64,000 nt of DNA from Kibdelosporangium sp. MJ126-NF4 (GTDB taxonomy: Bacteria; Actinomycetota; Actinomycetes; Mycobacteriales; Pseudonocardiaceae): the NCBI RefSeq assembly GCF_000826545.1, contig NZ_CDME01000008.1, positions 124,001 through 188,000 of the forward strand. Direction: 5' to 3'. The translations under genes were made by a program, and so were the position numbers. The notes under the pieces were generated by a model, which was not told where the DNA came from, made no database searches, and saw only the letters and a list, made by a program, of their open reading frames with translations. Below are positions 42,624 to 49,019 of this stretch, in pieces; positions within the stretch are counted from its first letter, which is position 1, and every line of letters begins with the position of its first letter.

Positions 42624-43464
42624 CAGCCGCTTCGTCGTCGTCGCTCTCGGGCCACGCGAACTCGTGGTGCCGTCCACGCCGACCGGAGCGAAGCACACGC
42701 GCCAGGACGAGGTTGAACGCCAACGCCACCTCACGCGCTCCCGGTGTGCCCCACTGGTGGATGGGCATGCACGCGCCCTGCGCCTGCTGTACGGCCAGAC
42801 GGTCCGGCAACGCCACGGGCAGCACGAGCGAGCCGAAGTGCTCCCGAAGTTCCTGGATGCGGAACTGGTGTTCATACGAGCGAGGGCGCACCCGGTTGAC
42901 CACCACGCCCAACGTGGTCAGCTCCGGGTTGTACTGCTCACGCGTCTCGGCGATGGCGTCGAACGCGCGCTGCGCGCCGGAGACCGCGTACAAGGTCGGT
43001 TCGGTGACGAGCAGGGCGCCACCCGCAGCGACGAGCGCCGAGCGGGTGAGCCGTCCCAGTGACGGCGGGCAGTCCAGCAGCACCAGTTCGTACGGCAGTT
43101 CACCGTCCTCGATGAACTTGTTGACCTCCTGCAACGCGCGGCCGAGGTTGCCGAGCCGCCGGGCACCCGGGTTGGGGTGGTTGAGGTCCTCGACTTCCTC
43201 GGAGCCCACCAGCACGTCCACACCGTCGCCCCACGCGCTGGCCGCGATGGCGTCCCTGACCACGGGCAACCGGGGACTCTCCAGCACGTTCGCCAAGGTC
43301 GTCCCGGTCTCGTCGGGGTCGAGCGTCGCGGTTGCGTTGCACTGCGGGTCGAGGTCGACTACCAGCGTCCGTGCACCACGCCGCAAGGCGGCCGACGCCA
43401 GGCCGAGCACTACCGTCGTTTTGCCGACACCGCCCTTGAGGCTCAGTACTGCGACCGTCTGCAC
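42616..43464 (-). CDS. ParA/MinD family ATPase (orphan)
   Basis: A 282-residue Walker ATPase with the deviant P-loop KGGVGKTT at residues 10-17, VVDLDPQCNAT and LLDCPPSLG. No ParB, parS-like array or plasmid gene is nearby, so it is an orphan chromosomal ParA-like protein; relatives position cargo or act in septum placement. GTG start, with AGCCTA (TAGGCT on the minus strand) 7 nt upstream. Co-transcribed with nei2. Confidence 0.88.
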   Translation of the reverse strand: MQTVAVLSLKGGVGKTTVVLGLASAALRRGARTLVVDLDPQCNATATLDPDETGTTLANVLESPRLPVVRDAIAASAWGDGVDVLVGSEEVEDLNHPNPGARRLGNLGRALQEVNKFIEDGELPYELVLLDCPPSLGRLTRSALVAAGGALLVTEPTLYAVSGAQRAFDAIAETREQYNPELTTLGVVVNRVRPRSYEHQFRIQELREHFGSLVLPVALPDRLAVQQAQGACMPIHQWGTPGAREVALAFNLVLARVLRSGRRGRHHEFAWPESDDDEAADA

Positions 43465-43471
43465 TCGTGGA

Positions 43472-43477
43472 AGCCTA
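43472..43477 (-). promoter_or_regulatory. -10 box of a leaderless parA promoter
   Basis: TAGGCT on the minus strand, 7 nt before the GTG start at 43464. Confidence 0.5.
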
Positions 43478-43532
43478 CGGCTTCACGGCACCGCCGTCTC
43501 GGGTCCCGTCCAGCAAGCCTGTGACCACCGTT

Positions 43533-43538
43533 TAGGGT
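43533..43538 (+). promoter_or_regulatory. -10 box of a leaderless methyltransferase promoter
   Basis: TAGGGT, 7 nt before ATG 43546; back to back with the parA promoter. Confidence 0.5.
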
Positions 43539-43545
43539 TTCGAGC

Positions 43546-44265
43546 ATGCGACCAGATGCCGTGCGCCGCGTGCTCTACGCCGAGCTGGCTGCAGTGCGTG
43601 ACCGCCGTGCGGGCGCGCCGCCGCGAGTGCTCGACGTCGGTGGCGGCAGTGGTGTGTGGGCTGTCCCGCTCGCCGCTGCCGGTTGTGCCGTGACCGTGAT
43701 CGACCCGAGCCCGAACGCGCTCGCCACGCTGAACCGGCGTGCGCAGGACGCGGGCGTGGTCGACTCCATCACCGCTCTGCAGGGCGACAGTGACGCCGTC
43801 GCCCAGCTCGTCACGCCCGAGTCGGTCGACATGGTCCTCGCGCACGGTGTGCTGGAGGTCGTCGACGACCCGAAGACCACGATCGAGGCGATGGCCGGGG
43901 CCACGGTGCCCGGCGGGCTGGTGTCGGTGCTCGTCGCCAACCAGTACGCCGCCGTCCTGCACCGTGCCATCACCGGCCGGTTGGTCGACGCGCGCAGACT
44001 GCTGGACGACCCGGCCGGGCAACTGGCCGAGGAGACCCTGTCCCGTCGCTACGACATCGCCAGGCTGACCAGGCTGCTGGTCGACGGCGGCCTGACGGTT
44101 GAGCTCGTGCAGGGCCACGGGGTGGTCTCCGACCTGGTGCCGGGCTCGGTGCTGGAAGGCAACCCGGGCGCCGCCGAGGCACTGGCCCAGCTGGAGCTCG
44201 CCGCCGCGACAACGCCCCCGTTGCGTGACGTGGCCGCTCGGCTGCACGCCATCGGCCGTCGCTAA
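43546..44265 (+). CDS. Class I SAM-dependent methyltransferase
   Basis: A 239-residue protein. SAM motif I is RVLDVGGGSGVWAVPLA, motif II VTVIDPSPNAL, and motif IV region VDMVLAHGVLEVVDDP. The order and the SALxxL-like helix resemble the CmoM/UbiE branch that acts on tRNA or small molecules; no substrate can be named. It diverges from the parA-nei2 operon over 81 bp and is followed by the repeat at 44278. Confidence 0.85.
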   Translation: MRPDAVRRVLYAELAAVRDRRAGAPPRVLDVGGGSGVWAVPLAAAGCAVTVIDPSPNALATLNRRAQDAGVVDSITALQGDSDAVAQLVTPESVDMVLAHGVLEVVDDPKTTIEAMAGATVPGGLVSVLVANQYAAVLHRAITGRLVDARRLLDDPAGQLAEETLSRRYDIARLTRLLVDGGLTVELVQGHGVVSDLVPGSVLEGNPGAAEALAQLELAAATTPPLRDVAARLHAIGRR

Positions 44266-44277
44266 CGCTGGACTCCG

Positions 44278-44329
44278 CTACCAATGTGGCCTTCGGTGCG
44301 CTGGCTGCAACCAAGGCGGCCTTCGTTGC
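44278..44329. repeat. 30 bp-period intergenic tandem repeat, two copies (locus 3)
   Basis: Units start at 44278 and 44308 with cores ACCAATGTGGCCTTCGGT and ACCAAGGCGGCCTTCGTT; the link gctggctg is identical to locus 1. It lies between the stop codons of convergent genes. Confidence 0.8.
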
Positions 44330-44333
44330 AGCG

Positions 44334-44660
44334 CTAGCGGTCGATCAGCACGTACACCAGGCCCAGTGCGCCGGTCAGTGCCGTTATGAGGGTCACGGTG
44401 AGGGGCAGCACGCCGTCGGGCAAACGTTTGCCTGTAGCCAGGCTCTCGTCGCTGGTGCGGTAGCGGCGCCATGCCAGCCGGAACGCCAGCAGCGCCAACG
44501 GGACGACGACGGCGCCAAGCGCGAGCGCTGTCGGCAGGCTCGTGTGCGCGGCGAACCGGAACGCGATCAGCGCGACCGCGACCAGCGCCAGGCAGGTCCG
44601 CATCCAGGCCAGCGCGGTGCGCTCGACCTGCAAACCGCGGTCCCACGGCTGCCGTCTCAC
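44334..44660 (-). CDS. DUF202 family membrane protein
   Basis: A 108-residue protein with three predicted helices. LQVERTALAWMRTCLALVAVAL is the DUF202 signature (ERTxLAWxRT). The GTG start overlaps the stop of the second DUF202 gene upstream (GTGA), so the two are translated as a pair. Function of DUF202 proteins is unknown; they are small inner-membrane proteins. Confidence 0.87.
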   Translation of the reverse strand: MRRQPWDRGLQVERTALAWMRTCLALVAVALIAFRFAAHTSLPTALALGAVVVPLALLAFRLAWRRYRTSDESLATGKRLPDGVLPLTVTLITALTGALGLVYVLIDR

Positions 44661-45010
44661 CGGGTGATCACCAGGATCGCCGCCAGCACACCGGTGACCG
44701 CCAGCCCGACACCCAGCACCGCCGCCATCCACGGCGACGGGAGCGGCTCGCCGAGCCGCAACGCCCGTTCGCAGGCGATCCAGTGCTGCAGCGCGCTCAG
44801 GCTGCACGCGACCCCGGTGACCAGCAACACGACGGCGACCGCCAGGTCGAGCCCGTTCCCGGCCGGGCCGAGCGCCGCGAACCCGACACCCGCCGCCATG
44901 AGCGCGAGCGACGTCCGCAACCAGGCCAGGAAGGTGCGCTCGTTGGCCAGCGAGAACCTGACGTCCGGCTCGTCGCCGACCTCGTACACACTCCTCGGCC
45001 ACCGGGACAT
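44657..45010 (-). CDS. DUF202/YidH family membrane protein
   Basis: A 117-residue protein with the signature FSLANERTFLAWLRTSLALMA and three hydrophobic helices (about 31-50, 54-75, 92-114). It resembles E. coli YidH. First gene of the two-gene DUF202 operon; ATG start at 45010. The two copies share the LAWxRTxLA helix but are otherwise diverged, suggesting a heteromeric pair. Confidence 0.88.
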   Translation of the reverse strand: MSRWPRSVYEVGDEPDVRFSLANERTFLAWLRTSLALMAAGVGFAALGPAGNGLDLAVAVVLLVTGVACSLSALQHWIACERALRLGEPLPSPWMAAVLGVGLAVTGVLAAILVITR

Positions 45011-45030
45011 GGATCAACGGTAACTGCCCG

Positions 45031-45156
45031 CCGTGTCCACCATTCGAGCCCGCCGTGTCCACCGTTGAGGCACACCGAAATTCCCCATGCGGCCCGGCCA
45101 CGGGCATCTCGGGGTGTCGGAAAGTGCATCTCGGGGTGTCTGAATGGTGGACACGG
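45031..45156. repeat. Compound inverted and direct repeats upstream of dinB
   Basis: CCGTGTCCACCATTC (45031-45045) is perfectly complementary to GAATGGTGGACACGG (45142-45156). A second left arm CCGTGTCCACCGTTG is at 45053-45067. Between them, GCATCTCGGGGTGTC occurs twice (45104-45118 and 45126-45140, period 22 bp). The block fills the gap between the DUF202 operon and dinB. Confidence 0.85.
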
Positions 45157-45204
45157 CTGGACTGTCGGTGGGTGGGGTTAGGGTCCCCGCAGAGGAGGTG
45201 ATCC

Positions 45205-46488
45205 ATGGGTCGCAGTGGTGACTTGCCGCGCGGGCTTGTTGAGCGGTTCGTCGTGCGGGAGGGCGTGGCGCCGGACGACACGGGCTGTTCGATCCTGCAC
45301 GTCGACATGGACGCCTTCTACGCGTCGGTCGAGATCCGGGAGCGGCCGGAGCTGAAGGACAAGCCCGTGGTCGTCGGTGGGGTCGGCAACCGGGGTGTCG
45401 TGTCGTCGGCCAACTACATCGCGCGCAAGTACGGCGTGCGCTCGGCGATGCCCACCAGCCGGGCGCGGCGACTGTGCCCGCACGCGGTGTACGTGTCGCC
45501 GACGTTCGGGCTGTACCAGGAGGCGTCCCGGGGTGTGCTGGGGATCTTCCGCGACATCACGCCGTTGGTCGAGCCGCTCAGCCTGGACGAGGCGTTCCTC
45601 GACGTGTCCGGTGCGCTGCGGCGGATGGGGATGGGCCCGACCCGGATCGGTCAGCTGATCCGCCAGCGGGTCGAGGCCGAGCACGGGATCACCTGTTCGG
45701 TCGGGGTGGCGCCGACCAAGTTCGTGGCCAAGCTGGCTTCGGGCCTGTGCAAGCCGGACGGCATGCTCGTCGTGCCGAAGACGTCGGTGCTGGAGTTCCT
45801 GCACCCGTTGCCGGTGTCGGCGCTGTGGGGTGTCGGCCAGAAGACAGCGGAGCGGCTCATTGATGTCGGGCTTGAGCGGGTCGCCGATGTGGCTGCCGCG
45901 CCGCTGCCACGGTTGCGCCGGATCATCGGCAACGCGCTCGCCGAGCACCTGCACCCGCTGGCACACGGGTACGACGACCGTGCCGTGCAGCCCGAGTCGG
46001 TGGACAAGTCCGTCGGCGCCGAGGAGACGTTCGAGGTCGACCACTGGGACCGTGAGCTGCTCAAGCGCGAGCTGCTGCGGCTGTCGGAGAAGACGGCGAC
46101 AGCGCTGCGCGGCCGTGGGCTGCGTGGCCGGACGGTGTCGATCAAGGTGCGGTTCGCCGACTTCACCACCATCTCCCGGTCACGGACGCTGCTCGTGCCG
46201 ACCGATGTGACGCAGGAGATCTTCAAGGTCGCCTGCCAGTTGCTCGTCGAGCAGACCCCGCCGGGCGCGGTTCGGCTGATCGGTGTGCGGATGGAGCAAC
46301 TCACCCATGAGGGTGGTGAGCAGTTGCTGCTCGACGCCCCGGAGAACGGCTGGCGGGAGGCTGATCAGGCGGCCGACCGGGCCAGGGCGAAGTTCGGGCA
46401 CGCCGCCATCGGCCCGGCGTCGCTGCTCAGGCAGGCACCCGACCGTTCGGGTGAAACAGAGCCGCGGCCGGACCGCACGGCACCATGA
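45205..46488 (+). CDS. dinB: DNA polymerase IV (Y family)
   Basis: A 427-residue translesion polymerase. Catalytic carboxylates lie in HVDMDAFYASVE and SLDEAFLDVSG; the steric and helix-hairpin-helix motifs follow (VGVAPTKFVAKLAS, WGVGQKTAERLIDVGLERVADV), and the little-finger domain covers about 270-385. The beta-clamp motif is not obvious at the end. The ribosome site AGGAGGTGATC (45193-45203) is complementary to the 16S 3' end over 11 bases, unusually strong, implying efficient translation when the mRNA is made. No clear LexA box is seen upstream. Confidence 0.93.
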   Translation: MGRSGDLPRGLVERFVVREGVAPDDTGCSILHVDMDAFYASVEIRERPELKDKPVVVGGVGNRGVVSSANYIARKYGVRSAMPTSRARRLCPHAVYVSPTFGLYQEASRGVLGIFRDITPLVEPLSLDEAFLDVSGALRRMGMGPTRIGQLIRQRVEAEHGITCSVGVAPTKFVAKLASGLCKPDGMLVVPKTSVLEFLHPLPVSALWGVGQKTAERLIDVGLERVADVAAAPLPRLRRIIGNALAEHLHPLAHGYDDRAVQPESVDKSVGAEETFEVDHWDRELLKRELLRLSEKTATALRGRGLRGRTVSIKVRFADFTTISRSRTLLVPTDVTQEIFKVACQLLVEQTPPGAVRLIGVRMEQLTHEGGEQLLLDAPENGWREADQAADRARAKFGHAAIGPASLLRQAPDRSGETEPRPDRTAP

Positions 46489-46678
46489 ACAGCGAGTAAT
46501 TGTTCGCATTCGGCCTGTCGCAAGTTTGGTACACCATCATATTTATCACCCGGATGGCCGAGAGTGCGATTTCAGTAACTGGGATAAAACGATGGCGAAA
46601 CAGTGGCGTTACCCTCGGCGCGCACTTTGTGGCTAACGTTTTGGCCTCCTCTTCAGATGGACTATTCGGAAATCCGGC

Positions 46679-47350
46679 ATGGGGGACGTGACACACGTGG
46701 CTGGATCTGATCGGCGAAGCAAGTCCGAGGTCGGGCGCACTGGTGCGCGGTTCGGCCAAGTGCCCGCGAGTGGCGGGCACGCTGAGGAGAGGGGTGAGCG
46801 CGCCGTGGTCACGGCGAAGCCAGGGACCGGCCGGACAGGAGCCCGGTTCGGCCCAGCGGCATCTCAACCACCAACGCAGCCGCCGTATCGCCCAGCGAAC
46901 GTCCCAGTGGACAACCCAGTGCACAACCCGGTGGACATCCCGCGGCAGGTCGCCGAGTCCGGCGTTCGGCGGGTCGAGCCGGAGCCGGAGTGGATCGAGG
47001 TCGACCGCACGCGTTCGATCGTCCGCCCGTACGCGTGGACCGGTGGGCGGACCGAGACGGCGTGCGATCTGCCCATTGAAGCGTTGATCTCCACCAATCG
47101 CGCGACGCTCGCGCGAATTGGTACACGAATGACCCATGACCATCGTTCGGTCGCCGATCTTTGCCTCGCGGCGCGGTCCGTCGCCGAAGTCGCCGCGTTG
47201 TTGTCGTTGCCGCTCGGAGTCGCGCGTGTCGTACTCGGCGATATGGCCTCGGCGGGCATGGTGACTGTGCACAGGGCGCAGAACACGGCCGGTGACCAGC
47301 CGGATCTCACGATGATGGAAAGGGTCCTTGCGGGACTCCGAAATCTTTGA
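46679..47350 (+). CDS. DUF742 domain protein (orphan conservon-type)
   Basis: A 223-residue protein. The C-terminal 120 residues (SIVRPYAWTGGRTE, RSVADLCLAARSVAEVAALLSLPLGVARVVLGDMAS) form a DUF742 domain, the CvnC component of actinobacterial conservons (histidine kinase, roadblock, DUF742, small GTPase). The N-terminal 95 residues are low-complexity, with TGARFG occurring twice. None of the other conservon genes is present, so this is a stand-alone copy. The start is uncertain: ATG 46679 or GTGs 9 and 18 bases later. Confidence 0.82.
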   Translation: MGDVTHVAGSDRRSKSEVGRTGARFGQVPASGGHAEERGERAVVTAKPGTGRTGARFGPAASQPPTQPPYRPANVPVDNPVHNPVDIPRQVAESGVRRVEPEPEWIEVDRTRSIVRPYAWTGGRTETACDLPIEALISTNRATLARIGTRMTHDHRSVADLCLAARSVAEVAALLSLPLGVARVVLGDMASAGMVTVHRAQNTAGDQPDLTMMERVLAGLRNL

Positions 47351-47761
47351 TCACGCAATTGTGGCGCAATTTCTCCGGGACGACCCATGCCCAAGCGTGC
47401 ATGGGCGTGCGGGCCAACCGCGTGCTGCGGGTCACTTGACGGAATTGACAGGTTCACCCGACGGTCGGCCACGGGCCACCTGTCCGACACAGCTGGTTAC
47501 GGACTGTCATCAGTGCAGGACACGCCACAAAAGGCGCGCCCAAACGCCGCCCCGACTCCGCCGATTGCGTGTGCTTGCCCGGCGGAGATCCTCGTCTGAG
47601 TCGCGATGGGTTGGCAAGAGCCTGCGGGAGAGTGCAGGATCGGGTAGTCGAGCAGGCGCGGGGCTCGTATCCTTGGGGTGACGCCCCAGGGATGGGGCGC
47701 CCGCCGGGTACGGCGGCCGCAAACGCCCGGCGCCCATGAGAGCTGTGCCGGAGGAGGAAAG
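47351..47761. other. Intergenic region before the DUF3040 gene
   Basis: No supportable gene. A hairpin of TGGGG-TGAC-GCCCCA type lies near 47674-47688, and imperfect arms 47692-47708 and 47726-47737 can pair around a GGCGGCCGC loop, 25 bp before the ribosome site; this may be a structured 5' leader of the DUF3040 mRNA. Confidence 0.5.
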
Positions 47762-48157
47762 ATGCCACTCTCCGAGCACGAGCAGCGACTGCTCGACCAG
47801 ATTGAGCGCGCGCTCTATGCCGAAGACCCCAAGTTCGCTTCCACTGTGCGCGGTGCGCGCCTAAGGCGGCCGTCGCGCAGGCGGCGGTTCCAGGGTGCCG
47901 CATTGTTCGTGGTTGGCGTCGCCCTGCTGGTGCTGGGTGTCGTCGTGCAAGACTTCTGGTTCGGCGGGTTTCCCGCCGTCAGCCTGCTCGGCTTCCTAGT
48001 CATGTTCTTCGGCGCGCTCATCACGCTCACCGCCATCCGGCGGGGCAACGATGGCGCAGCTCAGGCCGAGGGCGACAGCAAGAGTCGCCCGGCGGGTCGG
48101 AGTTCCCTATCCCAACGAATGGAGGAGCGCTTCCGCAAGCGCTTCGAGCAAGACTGA
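47762..48157 (+). CDS. DUF3040 domain membrane protein
   Basis: A 131-residue protein starting PLSEHEQRLLDQIERALYAEDPKFAS, the DUF3040 signature. Two membrane helices follow (FQGAALFVVGVALLVLGVVV and VSLLGFLVMFFGALITLTAI), then a charged tail. ATG has GGAGGAAAG upstream. DUF3040 genes stand close to mraZ in many actinobacteria, as here, which suggests a link to envelope growth, but no function is established. Confidence 0.9.
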   Translation: MPLSEHEQRLLDQIERALYAEDPKFASTVRGARLRRPSRRRRFQGAALFVVGVALLVLGVVVQDFWFGGFPAVSLLGFLVMFFGALITLTAIRRGNDGAAQAEGDSKSRPAGRSSLSQRMEERFRKRFEQD

Positions 48158-48269
48158 CAACTCGACACTGAGACAAGTGACTCGGCCACCGCGAGCATCG
48201 TGATGCAAGCGGTGGCTCTGGCATGCGCTGAGTACATGGCGACGGAGTCGGTCCACCGCATGGGCAAGA

Positions 48270-49016
48270 TCACGCGAGGTCCGTCGTGGCGGCACGGCGG
48301 GCGGTGGCCGCGGCCTCGGACAACGCTCCCCGCCAGGGATCGCCGTGGCCGGGCACGAGGATGTCGGCCTGCAGCGAGCCGAGGACGTCCAACGCGGCCA
48401 GCGCCGCACGGGGCGCGTGGGAGAAGAACGACGGCAGCAGTTGCGGACCGGTGGACCGGGCGGTCGGATGCGCGGTGACCAGGGCGTCTCCGCTGGCGAC
48501 AACGCCGGTGTCGGGCAGGTGGTAGGCGCTGTGGCCGGAACTGTGGCCGTGGCAGGCCACCGGGACGGGACGGCCGGGCAGATCCAGCGGGCCGTCGGTG
48601 GGGAACGGCTGCGCGTGCGGGATGCGCAGGTGCGTCAACGCACCCGCGCGGATGATCCGGTAGCTCCATGCCAGGACCGCCGGACGCCACGCACGGACGA
48701 TCAGGTCCGTCGGGGTCGCTTGCTCCAGTTCTCCGGAGCGGGCGTGCGGGACCTCGACGGGATCCATGTAGACGGGTGTTCCATAGCGTTCGTGCATGTG
48801 GTTGAGCGCGCCCATGTGATCCAGGTGCGCGTGGGTCAGCAGGATGGCGCGAACGTCCTGCGGCCGGTGCCCGATCGCGCGGATCGACTCCTCCACCGCG
48901 TCGCGGTCACCGAGCCATCCGCTGTCGATCAGCGTGAGATCGCTGCCGTCACGGACCAGCACCCAGTTGACGTCGGTCCCGCCGACGCAGAAGACGTCCT
49001 TGGCAACCTCGCGCAC
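48270..49016 (-). CDS. MBL fold metallo-hydrolase
   Basis: A 248-residue metallo-beta-lactamase fold protein. The zinc motif is THAHLDHMGA, with further ligands in CHGHSSGHSAYH, SGDALV and PGHGDPW, so a binuclear site looks intact. Last gene of the moxR operon; its GTG start lies 3 nt after the transglutaminase stop. Substrate unknown. The 112 bp that follow to the convergent DUF3040 gene hold nothing evident. Confidence 0.85.
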   Translation of the reverse strand: MREVAKDVFCVGGTDVNWVLVRDGSDLTLIDSGWLGDRDAVEESIRAIGHRPQDVRAILLTHAHLDHMGALNHMHERYGTPVYMDPVEVPHARSGELEQATPTDLIVRAWRPAVLAWSYRIIRAGALTHLRIPHAQPFPTDGPLDLPGRPVPVACHGHSSGHSAYHLPDTGVVASGDALVTAHPTARSTGPQLLPSFFSHAPRAALAALDVLGSLQADILVPGHGDPWRGALSEAAATARRAATTDLA

Positions 49017-49019
49017 CGC

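Noticed and set aside
42616..43464. Plasmid or phage partition locus
   Set aside because: The ParA-like gene has no ParB or centromere repeats and sits among chromosomal housekeeping genes.
46500..46691. 63-codon frame upstream of the DUF742 gene
   Set aside because: No ribosome site; it overlaps the presumed promoter region, which is AT-richer than coding DNA here.
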